A stretch of 64,000 nt of DNA, taken from Flavobacteriales bacterium UBA1993. Its GTDB lineage: Bacteria > Bacteroidota > Bacteroidia > Flavobacteriales_G > Salibacteraceae. The DNA is taken from contig DDCZ01000070.1 in NCBI GenBank assembly GCA_002336485.1, positions 7,511 through 71,510 of the forward strand. Direction: 5' to 3'. Made by a program: the position numbers and the translations under genes. The notes below the pieces were generated by a model. That model searched no databases. It worked only from the letters and a program-made list of their open reading frames with translations, and was not told the origin of the DNA. Position 1 is the first letter of the stretch, and each line of letters starts with the position of its first letter. Of the stretch, positions 17,898-25,832 are shown piece after piece.

Positions 17898-18923
17898 CTA
17901 GAAGAGTGAACCCTGAGGCCCTTCTTTATACTCTCTTCCAAGATGCGTGAAAGCAAGTTCAGTGGCAACCCGACCACGTGGTGTTCTGTGCAGAAACCCT
18001 TCTTGTATCAAATACGGTTCGTAAACCTCTTCAATAGTGCCAGCCTGCTCACCAACCGCCGTTGCTACGGTGGTTAATCCAACCGGACCTCCTTTAAACT
18101 TGTCGATTATAGTGGCCAAAATCTTATTGTCCATTTCATCCAGGCCATAAGTATCTACATTCAGGGCTTCAAGTCCGTATTTCGCTATGGCTTGATCAAT
18201 GCGACCTGATCCTTTGATCTGAGCAAAATCTCGTATTCTTCGTAGCAATGCATTGGCAATTCTCGGCGTTCCACGGCTTCGTCGTGCAATTTCAATGGCA
18301 GCATTCGGATCAATGTCAATCTTCAAAATTCCAGCGGAACGTTCAACAATGGTTGAAAGCAACTCAGCATTATAATAGCTGAGTCTCGAATTGATTCCAA
18401 AACGCGCTCGAAGCGGAGAGGTGAGTAGTCCAGATCGAGTCGTTGCACCGATCAACGTAAACGGGGCGAGTTCAATTTTCACGCTTCTTGCACTTGGACC
18501 ACTATCAATCAGAATGTCGATGGTAAAGTCCTCCATAGCAGAATACAGAAATTCCTCCACGACAGGACTCAGTCGATGTATTTCATCAATGAATAAAACG
18601 TCTTTTTCCTCTAGGTTGGTCAACAGTCCGGCAAGATCACCTGGCTTATCCAATACAGGCCCGCTAGTTGACTTTATGCCCACCCCAAGTTCGTTAGCAA
18701 TGATATGGGCAAGTGTTGTTTTTCCAAGGCCAGGAGGCCCGTGCAGAAGCACGTGATCTAAAGCTTCTTCCCTTTGCGTTGCAGCCTCAACAAAAATTCT
18801 CAGATTTTCAAGAACCGTTTCCTGACCAGTAAAGTCTTCAAACAGATCCGGTCGCAAGACTTTTTCAATGTCTTGTTCAGATTGAGATAGGTTCTCGTTT
18901 TCAGGATCTAGCAGGGAATTCAT
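17898..18923 (-). CDS. ruvB: Holliday junction DNA helicase RuvB
   Basis: The 341-residue AAA+ motor drives branch migration of Holliday junctions together with RuvA. Walker A is GPPGLGKTTLAHIIA (about residue 62), Walker B is LFIDEIHRLSP, sensor 1 is GATTRSGLLTSPLRARFGI, and the C-terminal winged-helix domain has GGPVGLTTVATAVGE and RTPRGRVAT. Length is normal (about 340). It begins a two-gene ruvB-queG unit separated from the upstream oxidase operon by a strong terminator. A TACCTTTG -7 box lies only 6 bases upstream of the ATG, so the message may be nearly leaderless. Confidence 0.98.
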   Translation of the reverse strand: MNSLLDPENENLSQSEQDIEKVLRPDLFEDFTGQETVLENLRIFVEAATQREEALDHVLLHGPPGLGKTTLAHIIANELGVGIKSTSGPVLDKPGDLAGLLTNLEEKDVLFIDEIHRLSPVVEEFLYSAMEDFTIDILIDSGPSARSVKIELAPFTLIGATTRSGLLTSPLRARFGINSRLSYYNAELLSTIVERSAGILKIDIDPNAAIEIARRSRGTPRIANALLRRIRDFAQIKGSGRIDQAIAKYGLEALNVDTYGLDEMDNKILATIIDKFKGGPVGLTTVATAVGEQAGTIEEVYEPYLIQEGFLHRTPRGRVATELAFTHLGREYKEGPQGSLF

Positions 18924-18929
18924 TTGTTA

Positions 18930-18937
18930 CAAAGGTA
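18930..18937 (-). promoter_or_regulatory. Candidate -7 box for ruvB-queG
   Basis: Minus-strand TACCTTTG matches TAnnTTTG and ends 6 bases before the ruvB ATG. It lies just after the terminator of the upstream oxidase operon, where a new promoter is needed. No good -33 TTG is visible. Confidence 0.45.
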
Positions 18938-18951
18938 GATAGTGCTTAAAC

Positions 18952-18980
18952 AAAAAAACCCGTTCTCTCGAACGGGTTTT
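18952..18980 (-). terminator. Rho-independent terminator of the act-cox operon
   Basis: A perfect ten-base-pair stem (AAAACCCGTT at 18955-18964 and AACGGGTTTT at 18971-18980) with a six-base loop ends on the minus strand in a T run (A run at 18952-18958). It lies 8 bases beyond the stop codon of ctaD and closes the respiratory operon. Confidence 0.92.
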
Positions 18981-18988
18981 CAACGTTT

Positions 18989-20764
18989 TTAATGGCCTCC
19001 GCCATCGATTTCCCCTTCTTCCAGCGGAACGGTCTGAGGCACAAAGTCTTCTGCTTTTCCTGGCTTACTGTAATCGTAAGGCCATCGGTGTACTACAGGA
19101 AGCGGGCCTGGCCAGTTTCCGTGTATCGGATCAATTGGAGTAGTCCACTCTAATGTATTTGAACCCCAAGGATTCTGTGACGATCTAGGACCTTTAAAGA
19201 TGGAATAAAAGAAATTGAAAATAAAGATGAATTGCGAAATTGCCCCGACAATCGCGAATATGGATACCATTTCATTGATAGAAACAAGGTCATCAAACAA
19301 TGGAAATTCAGTGTTCGTATAATAACGTCTTGGAACTCCCGCCAATCCTAAAAAGTGTTGAGGGAAGAAAACGCCATAGGCACACACAAATGTTGTCCAG
19401 AAGTGGGCATATCCAAGTTTTCTATTCATTAACCTACTATACATCTTTGGAAACCAGTGATACACCCCAGCAAACATTGCCATGACAGCGGATAGCCCCA
19501 TTACAATGTGGAAGTGGGCAACTACGAAATATGTATCGTGAAGGTTAATATCAAGAGCCGAATCGGCTAAAATGATACCGGTCACTCCACCAGAGATGAA
19601 AGTGGAAACCATCGCAATGGAAAAGAGCATGGCCGGTGTAAACCGGATGTTACCCTTCCAAAGGGTTGTAATGTAATTGAACGCTTTAACCGCTGAAGGA
19701 ATAGCGATTAGAAGCGTTGTAAATGTAAAGACCGCACCTAAGAACGGGTTCATTCCAGTCAAGAACATATGGTGACCCCATACTATAAACGAAAGGAATG
19801 CAATTGCTAGGATAGAACCAATCATTGCTCGGTATCCAAAAATTGGCTTCCGAGAATTCGTCGCTATTACCTCCGAAGTAATTCCTAGAGCCGGAAGAAG
19901 AACGATATAAACCTCAGGGTGACCAAGGAACCAGAACAGGTGCTCAAATAGAATTGGCGATCCTCCAGTACGCTCCAAAACCTCTCCAGCTATATGAATA
20001 TCAGAAAGGTAGAAGGCGGTTCCAAAACTTCGATCGAAGATGAGTAGGAGCGCTGCCGAAAACAATACAGGAAAGGATAAAACACCCAATACTGCCGTTA
20101 TGAAAAGCGCCCAAATACTCAATGGAAGACGCGTCATTGTCATTCCCTTGGTACGCAAGTTTATTACTGTGACCACATAATTCAAGCCTCCTAATAGAGA
20201 GGATACAATGAAAAGCGACATTGACACCAACCAAAGTGTCATACCTAATCCAGAGCCCGGCATAGCCTGGGGCAATGCACTCAATGGGGGATATACCGTC
20301 CAACCACCCGAGGCTGGCCCTGTTTCAACAAAAAGCGAGAATATCATGACACAACTTGATCCTAAGAAGAACCAGTATGAAAGCATGTTAATAAAGCCAG
20401 AGGCCATGTCCCTTGCTCCAATTTGAAAGGGAATCAAAAGGTTTGCAAAAGTTCCACTAAGCCCTCCAGTTAAGAGGAAGAAAACCATGATGGTACCGTG
20501 AATGGTTACTAAAGCCAAATACATGTTTGGGTCAAGAATTCCCTCCGGAGCCCATTTGTCTCCAAGAAGTGCATTAAGAATCCAAAAGGACTCTCCTTGC
20601 CATCCGAGTTGAAGACGAAACAAACTGGACATTATCATGCCAATTACGGCCATAATCATGCCCGTGATCAAGAATTGCTTCGAGATCATTTTGTGATCCT
20701 GACTGAATATATACTTTGATATAAACGTCTCCTCGTGGTGATGATCGGTGTTTGCTGTTGCCAT
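18989..20764 (-). CDS. ctaD: Cytochrome c oxidase subunit I (aa3 type)
   Basis: This 591-residue, roughly twelve-helix subunit holds heme a and the heme a3-CuB oxygen site. The motif FWFLGHPEVYIVLLP contains the CuB histidine, the Tyr cross-linked to it and the Glu of an A1-type D proton channel. GHHMFLTGMNP provides the two further CuB histidines, VTIHGTIMVF a heme a ligand, and VVAHFHIVMG the heme a3 and heme a ligands. There is no fused subunit III (length is that of subunit I alone) and none follows in the operon, so subunit III must be encoded elsewhere. It is the last gene of the act-cox operon, 5 bases after subunit II, followed by a strong terminator. It probably forms a supercomplex with alternative complex III, as shown for F. 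johnsoniae. Confidence 0.98.
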   Translation of the reverse strand: MATANTDHHHEETFISKYIFSQDHKMISKQFLITGMIMAVIGMIMSSLFRLQLGWQGESFWILNALLGDKWAPEGILDPNMYLALVTIHGTIMVFFLLTGGLSGTFANLLIPFQIGARDMASGFINMLSYWFFLGSSCVMIFSLFVETGPASGGWTVYPPLSALPQAMPGSGLGMTLWLVSMSLFIVSSLLGGLNYVVTVINLRTKGMTMTRLPLSIWALFITAVLGVLSFPVLFSAALLLIFDRSFGTAFYLSDIHIAGEVLERTGGSPILFEHLFWFLGHPEVYIVLLPALGITSEVIATNSRKPIFGYRAMIGSILAIAFLSFIVWGHHMFLTGMNPFLGAVFTFTTLLIAIPSAVKAFNYITTLWKGNIRFTPAMLFSIAMVSTFISGGVTGIILADSALDINLHDTYFVVAHFHIVMGLSAVMAMFAGVYHWFPKMYSRLMNRKLGYAHFWTTFVCAYGVFFPQHFLGLAGVPRRYYTNTEFPLFDDLVSINEMVSIFAIVGAISQFIFIFNFFYSIFKGPRSSQNPWGSNTLEWTTPIDPIHGNWPGPLPVVHRWPYDYSKPGKAEDFVPQTVPLEEGEIDGGGH

Positions 20765-20769
20765 ATCTT

Positions 20770-21981
20770 TTATTGTTCGATCATTGAAATTTCCATACCT
20801 ACTTCACTTGAAACTTCCGCAGTTTCATCTGGCGCCACATCTTCTTTGAAAGTTTTCTGCTCCGCCATCCATTTATTGAATTCCTCCTCTGAAACAACAC
20901 GGATATTCATCTGCATGTTGTAATGTGCTGCTCCGCAAATCTTGTTGCAAAGCAATATGTAGTCAAAGGCCTCATTATTTGTTTTTTCACGCATCTGCTC
21001 AGTAGTGATGGTGGGCTTGAAATGAAATTCAGTAACCATCCCAGGAACACAGTTCATTTGAGCTCTAAAGTGCGGCATATAAGCACTGTGAATTACATCT
21101 CTACTTCTAAATTTAAATGCAACTTCTCTACCAAGTGGAATAACGAATTCAGACTTCACAAGAATATCATCATTGCCATATTCTCTATTCGCTGCCTCTA
21201 GACCTTCGAAAGACTTAACCTTATCTAGCGTTCGATTCCACTTTTCAATCCGCTCGGTCAATTCTTCTTCTTTAAGTCCTCCAGCTGGTGCTGCGTCAAG
21301 TTCTGTTTGCATCTCAGCAATTTCACCCTCGAGTTCCGCTATTTTATCGCTTAAAGTTTGATCGGTAATAACCCCCAGTGGGTTCGTTCCAGAAATCATA
21401 TTGTAGTTTGAAGCACCCAAGGTTGAATCCGCTCCAGCATATCTCGCTGTCCAATCAAATTGTTTCGGATACAACTCAATTACCACTGCATCCTTTGGCG
21501 TTTCATCCATTGTGATATCGATCCACTCTGATAAACCCCAGATTACAATTACAGCTAAAAAGAGGGCTGGAACCGTAGTCCAAAGCAGCTCTAACTTATT
21601 ACTATGGGTGAAGTAGTATGCCTTCCTATCCTTGTCAAACACATATTTAAATGCGAAGTAGAAGAGGTAAACATGCGTTATTGCAAACACTATAGTTATG
21701 ATCGCAAAGTTGAAATCAAGGAGGTTATCGAGTAACACACCATGCTCCGACGCTGCTTCTGGTAATAGAAGATCTCCATATCGCGCCACTAACCAGATGA
21801 AAAAGCTGAAGTACCCCAGCAAGAACACCAACATCATTTTTGCTTGATACCTATTCTCAGCATCAGTTGGAACCTCACTCGTCTCGCCCTTAAGCTTGGA
21901 GGAAGCTTCGAAGACACGCATTAACTGTCCTACTGCTAGGACGGCAAGCGCAATCGATAGTATTATTAGAAAAGTAGTCAT
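20770..21981 (-). CDS. ctaC: Cytochrome c oxidase subunit II
   Basis: A 403-residue membrane-anchored subunit that receives electrons at the binuclear CuA centre. Ligands are His298 in DVIHSAYMPHF, then Cys345, Cys349, His353 and Met356 in LCNKICGAAHYNM. Four hydrophobic helices are seen (about 3-22, 48-67, 92-112, 135-152), two more than the classical two-helix subunit. No CxxCH motif is present, so this is not a caa3-type subunit II and the electron donor must be a heme of the alternative complex III or a soluble cytochrome c. Between beta strands of the cupredoxin domain (about residues 208-268) lies a charged, heptad-like insertion, probably a coiled coil; I believe comparable insertions occur in other Bacteroidota. 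It lies 23 bases after actF. Confidence 0.96.
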   Translation of the reverse strand: MTTFLIILSIALAVLAVGQLMRVFEASSKLKGETSEVPTDAENRYQAKMMLVFLLGYFSFFIWLVARYGDLLLPEAASEHGVLLDNLLDFNFAIITIVFAITHVYLFYFAFKYVFDKDRKAYYFTHSNKLELLWTTVPALFLAVIVIWGLSEWIDITMDETPKDAVVIELYPKQFDWTARYAGADSTLGASNYNMISGTNPLGVITDQTLSDKIAELEGEIAEMQTELDAAPAGGLKEEELTERIEKWNRTLDKVKSFEGLEAANREYGNDDILVKSEFVIPLGREVAFKFRSRDVIHSAYMPHFRAQMNCVPGMVTEFHFKPTITTEQMREKTNNEAFDYILLCNKICGAAHYNMQMNIRVVSEEEFNKWMAEQKTFKEDVAPDETAEVSSEVGMEISMIEQ

Positions 21982-22004
21982 AGTCTCTTTTACTTCTTAC
22001 TCAG

Positions 22005-23243
22005 TTAATTGATATGATGATGTAAAGATTCTTCTAGATACGGGTGATTCTTCACCAACAGTGGTCGTTTTGCAATAGCTCCTAGCACAACGAAAAGGAA
22101 CAAACCAAGGAAGGCAATGAATGATCCAATTTCAACCAAGCCAATGGTGCCATCCGGCCCTAAGGCGCCAGGTGAAACAATCATGAATACATCCATCCAA
22201 TGACCAAAGAATATTATGCAGCCAACAAAAACCATGAATCCTGCATTTCGTTTCGCATCCTTAGACATAAGGAGCAACATTGGGAATATGAAGTTTACAA
22301 CCATAGTACCCCAGAAAATCCATGTATAATCATCGATTCTCGCTTTGAAATAAGTGATTTCTTCTGGAATGTTTGAATACCAGTAAAGCATGAACTGACA
22401 AAAAAACAAGTATGTCCATAGGAAACTTACCCCGAACACCCATTTACCTATATCATGCATATGGCTGTCATTCACAAACTCCATATGTCCTTTGCTTTTC
22501 AGATATATGGTAATCAATGTGATCATGACCATACCGCTAATCCACATTCCAGAGAAAATATACCAACCGAAGATTGTACTAAACCAGTGTGTATCAATAC
22601 TCATGATCCAGTCCCAACTAAATGTAGTAGACGTGTATCCGAAAAGGACTAAGAAAATCGCAGCTAATGTTTGATTCTTGATGAAAATTCCTTTTTCATT
22701 CTCAGTACCCAGCTCGTCTTCTTCCATCGATCGCTTTCGAAAGGCACGCATAAACAATATGTAGATCGCTAAGTATGCAATCGTTCGGATCCACCAAAAT
22801 ATTTGATTCAAATACGGTTGTTTATGAGCAATCAATTGATCATAATCATGATGATCCACATCATATAAGTTCATGTCCATCCAGTGATATATGTGATGTC
22901 CACCCAAGGAACCAACTAGAAAGACGATCACCAATGTAAGTGCACCAACAGGCAAATAAGCCATAACTCCTTCCATAATACGTTTAAACACAACAGCCCA
23001 TCCTGCCTCCGCTGCATACTGCACAGCTAAGAAAAACAGTGCTGCCAGCGAAACTCCAAAAAAGAAGAATCCACTAACAAAAATGCTAACCCATAAACGT
23101 TGACCGACACCACCGCCATGGCCACCATCACCTTCGTGATGCCCCATGGATGCAGCTAGTGCTCCAATGATAAAAAGCAGGATACCAACACCCATAAGTA
23201 TGAATGTGTTTCGCTTCGCTTTACCTTCAAATAAGTATTCCAT
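22005..23243 (-). CDS. actF: Alternative complex III subunit ActF (quinol-binding membrane subunit)
   Basis: A 412-residue polytopic protein with about ten hydrophobic helices, related to ActC and the NrfD/PsrC family. It belongs to alternative complex III, which oxidises menaquinol and passes electrons to cytochrome c oxidase. Visible features are a histidine-rich periplasmic loop near residues 30-45 (ASMGHHEGDGGHGGG), a second His/Asp cluster (HHIYHWMDMNLYDVDHHDYD) and a helix with TTFSWDWIMSIDTHWFSTIF, the conserved core of ActF. It starts 14 bases after actE and precedes oxidase subunit II, exactly as in other flavobacterial act operons. The paralogous ActC carries the better established quinol site; the role of ActF in proton movement is debated. 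Confidence 0.94.
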   Translation of the reverse strand: MEYLFEGKAKRNTFILMGVGILLFIIGALAASMGHHEGDGGHGGGVGQRLWVSIFVSGFFFFGVSLAALFFLAVQYAAEAGWAVVFKRIMEGVMAYLPVGALTLVIVFLVGSLGGHHIYHWMDMNLYDVDHHDYDQLIAHKQPYLNQIFWWIRTIAYLAIYILFMRAFRKRSMEEDELGTENEKGIFIKNQTLAAIFLVLFGYTSTTFSWDWIMSIDTHWFSTIFGWYIFSGMWISGMVMITLITIYLKSKGHMEFVNDSHMHDIGKWVFGVSFLWTYLFFCQFMLYWYSNIPEEITYFKARIDDYTWIFWGTMVVNFIFPMLLLMSKDAKRNAGFMVFVGCIIFFGHWMDVFMIVSPGALGPDGTIGLVEIGSFIAFLGLFLFVVLGAIAKRPLLVKNHPYLEESLHHHIN

Positions 23244-23257
23244 TTCAGCGCTTTGGT

Positions 23258-23914
23258 TTAGTTATTCATTGCTGTTTCCTCCTGAGTACCTGCCTCAGGA
23301 GTCTCAGATTCTACGTTTTCATCTCCGGTCTCTTCTGCAGATTCGGCTTCCGTGGCTCCTTGCAGTGTTTGAACATATCGAATGACTTTCCAGCGCTCTT
23401 CTACATTCAATTGTGATGCATGTGGACCCATAAGGTTCTTACCATAAGTTATGGTATGAAACATTTTACCCTCGGACAAATTCTTTAGTGTTTGGCTGTC
23501 GTATGATGGTGGTGGTGGATGCCCGCCGGCTGTAACCGTTGGTCCATCTCCCTTGCCTTCCTTTCCGTGACAGTGCACGCAATACTTTGTATAAACCACT
23601 TTACCATCAGCCATAATCTCATCAGACCCATCCAATGGATTCTTAAGCAGTGCTCCGGCCATTTCGTATCCTTCGTTTGTATTCGGGATACCATAAGGCA
23701 AATATCCCTGAGGAATACTTCCTTCCGCAGGTAAACGGGCCTCCATACTGTCAGGGTAATTTGAATTACCAGAATATGGTTCTAAAGCTGGTGTTCGATA
23801 CATATCGGGCATATACTCAATACCAGGTGATTGTGGGTCTGTTGTACACCCCACCACTGTAACCATGATAAGAGCACCCAGAATCAGAATTTTCGCAAAC
23901 TTGATTTCGCTCAT
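23258..23914 (-). CDS. actE: Alternative complex III subunit ActE, monoheme cytochrome c lipoprotein
   Basis: A 218-residue exported cytochrome. The N-terminus is a lipoprotein signal (ILGALIMVTVVGC) with the lipidated cysteine at residue 23, matching the lipid anchor seen for ActE in the known F. johnsoniae complex. The single heme site is CVHCH (Cys112, Cys115, His116), with LMGPHASQ offering a possible methionine axial ligand. The C-terminal tail is rich in Glu and Thr and looks disordered. ActE sits on the periplasmic face of complex III and may relay electrons to oxidase. The stop codon of actD overlaps its ATG by one base (ATGA), so the two are translationally coupled. Confidence 0.95.
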   Translation of the reverse strand: MSEIKFAKILILGALIMVTVVGCTTDPQSPGIEYMPDMYRTPALEPYSGNSNYPDSMEARLPAEGSIPQGYLPYGIPNTNEGYEMAGALLKNPLDGSDEIMADGKVVYTKYCVHCHGKEGKGDGPTVTAGGHPPPPSYDSQTLKNLSEGKMFHTITYGKNLMGPHASQLNVEERWKVIRYVQTLQGATEAESAEETGDENVESETPEAGTQEETAMNN

Positions 23915-24438
23915 TATTTCTCAAAAATTTCAACTGGTTTAGTATCCTGTAGAATTGACTTAATGTCGTCGCTTGAAACCCCTGAGTTCTCTTCCCAATT
24001 GATCTCAATCGCGAAGTGATCGTCTGTTGTACGAGGATGTGGGTTACGCGCCTTAACACCAGGTAAGGTCCAATTCCGAATTAAGTAGGTGATTGCCATT
24101 CCATGTGCAGCGCAAAGCACAGTAAACTCAAACGTAATTGGAATAAAAGCCGGGAGGTTTTGATACAAATCAAAGTTTGGCTTTCCTCCAATATTCATTG
24201 GCCAATCTTGAATCATAAAGAATGACATACCGAAAAGGGCCAAACAAAGTGCTGTAAGTCCATATAGAAAGGCATTTATTGCCAATCTGGTCCATTTTAT
24301 TCCTAACACATTCTCAAGTCCATGAATTGGGAATGGAGAATATACATCCTTGATACGAACGTTCTTGGCTAGGATGGCTTTTGCACCATCTACCATTACT
24401 TCATCGTCATCATATAGTGCGTAGATCGCCTTAGTCAT
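23914..24438 (-). CDS. actD: Alternative complex III subunit ActD (DUF3341)
   Basis: A 174-residue DUF3341 protein, a structural membrane subunit of alternative complex III. It has a soluble N-terminal part (IYALYDDDEVMVDGAKAIL), the family motif VYSPFPIHGLENVLGI, and two hydrophobic helices at about residues 56-77 and 98-118 separated by a loop with QDWPMNIGGKPNF. The C-terminal part contains HPRTTDDHFAIEI. It binds no known cofactor. Its start overlaps the end of actC by 8 bases and its end overlaps actE by one base, so expression is tightly coupled. Confidence 0.95.
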   Translation of the reverse strand: MTKAIYALYDDDEVMVDGAKAILAKNVRIKDVYSPFPIHGLENVLGIKWTRLAINAFLYGLTALCLALFGMSFFMIQDWPMNIGGKPNFDLYQNLPAFIPITFEFTVLCAAHGMAITYLIRNWTLPGVKARNPHPRTTDDHFAIEINWEENSGVSSDDIKSILQDTKPVEIFEK

Positions 24439-25810
24439 TGTGATGTAGCTTTTTATAATTATCTCCTGAAGATTTCAAAATACTCTTTAGCTCGTTTAGT
24501 GCTAACACTGGGAAGAATCGACTATACAATAAGAAAAGAACAAAGAAGATTCCAATAGTGCCTACGAAGATTCCAATATCCACAAACGTTGGATGGAACA
24601 TTCCCCAATTTGAAGGAATATAGTCTCGGTGTAGAGAGGTTACGATGATCACGAAACGCTCAAACCACATTCCAATATTTACAAATATGGAAAGGACGAA
24701 TGAAGCGATTAGGCTTCTTCTGATTTTCTTAAACCAGAATAATTGTGGAATGATAACATTACACGACATCATAGACCAATATGCCCACCAGAAAGGACCA
24801 GTAGCTCTGTTCATGAAAGCATACCCCTCATACTCAACTCCAGAATACCATGAGATAAACAGCTCAGACAAGTATGCTACGCCAACCATAGAACCAGTAA
24901 TTACAATTACGATGTTCATATACTCGCAATGCTTAATAGTTATATAGCTTTCCAGATTTAGAACCTTTCTAGCAATAAGCAAGAGTGTTTGAACCATTGC
25001 AAATCCTGAAAAGATTGCTCCAGCAACAAAGTATGGAGGAAAAATAGTTGTATGCCATCCCGGAATGACAGACGTTGCAAAGTCCATAGATACAATAGAG
25101 TGAACCGAGAACACAAGTGGCGTTGCCAATCCTGCTAACACTAAAGAAACCTCTTCAAATCGTATCCAAGCCTTGGCGTTTCCTGTCCAACCGAAACTTA
25201 ATATGCTGTAAGCCATTTTGGAAACCGGCTTAACCGCGCGATCTCTAATGGTTGCAAAATCAGGAATCAAACCAATGTACCAGAAGACAAGTGATACAGA
25301 GAAGTAAGTAGAGATAGCGAACACATCCCAAAGCAATGGACTGTTGAAGTTTACCCAAAGAGAACCAAATTGATTTGGTAGTGGGAACACCCAATATGCC
25401 ATCCATATTCTTCCCATGTGAATTCCAGGGAAAAGAGCGGCCATCATTACGGCAAAAATCGTCATGGCCTCGGCAGATCGGTTAATTGCCATTCTCCATT
25501 TCTGGCGGAACAACAATAAAACAGCAGAGATCAGCGTACCTGCGTGACCAATACCAACCCACCATACAAAGTTGGTGATGTCCCAAGCCCACGCTACGGT
25601 AGTGTTTAGTCCCCAAGTTCCAATTCCTCTACCGATCGTATATAAAATACATCCAACTCCCCAAAGGGCAACAACCACAGCAATGGTAAAAACGATGTAC
25701 CAATACTTATTTGCTTTTCCTTCTACCGGAGCACATACATCCTCTGTAATCTGGTGATATGTTTTATCACCGAGGATGAGTGGTTCTCTAATGGCCGATT
25801 CTTTTTGCAT
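24431..25810 (-). CDS. actC: Alternative complex III subunit ActC (NrfD/PsrC-like quinol-binding subunit)
   Basis: A 459-residue membrane protein with about ten helices, of the NrfD/PsrC type, carrying the likely menaquinol oxidation site next to the ActB iron-sulfur subunit. Recognisable segments are LNTTVAWAWDITNFVWWVGIG near the start, LFPGIHMGRIWMAYW, FISWYSGVEYEGYAF and the C-terminal GMFHPTFVDIGIFVG. Length fits ActC (about 460). The gene follows actB by 22 bases and overlaps actD by 8 bases. Confidence 0.95.
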   Translation of the reverse strand: MQKESAIREPLILGDKTYHQITEDVCAPVEGKANKYWYIVFTIAVVVALWGVGCILYTIGRGIGTWGLNTTVAWAWDITNFVWWVGIGHAGTLISAVLLLFRQKWRMAINRSAEAMTIFAVMMAALFPGIHMGRIWMAYWVFPLPNQFGSLWVNFNSPLLWDVFAISTYFSVSLVFWYIGLIPDFATIRDRAVKPVSKMAYSILSFGWTGNAKAWIRFEEVSLVLAGLATPLVFSVHSIVSMDFATSVIPGWHTTIFPPYFVAGAIFSGFAMVQTLLLIARKVLNLESYITIKHCEYMNIVIVITGSMVGVAYLSELFISWYSGVEYEGYAFMNRATGPFWWAYWSMMSCNVIIPQLFWFKKIRRSLIASFVLSIFVNIGMWFERFVIIVTSLHRDYIPSNWGMFHPTFVDIGIFVGTIGIFFVLFLLYSRFFPVLALNELKSILKSSGDNYKKLHHND

Positions 25811-25832
25811 TTGCAGTGTCTATATCTTAATT

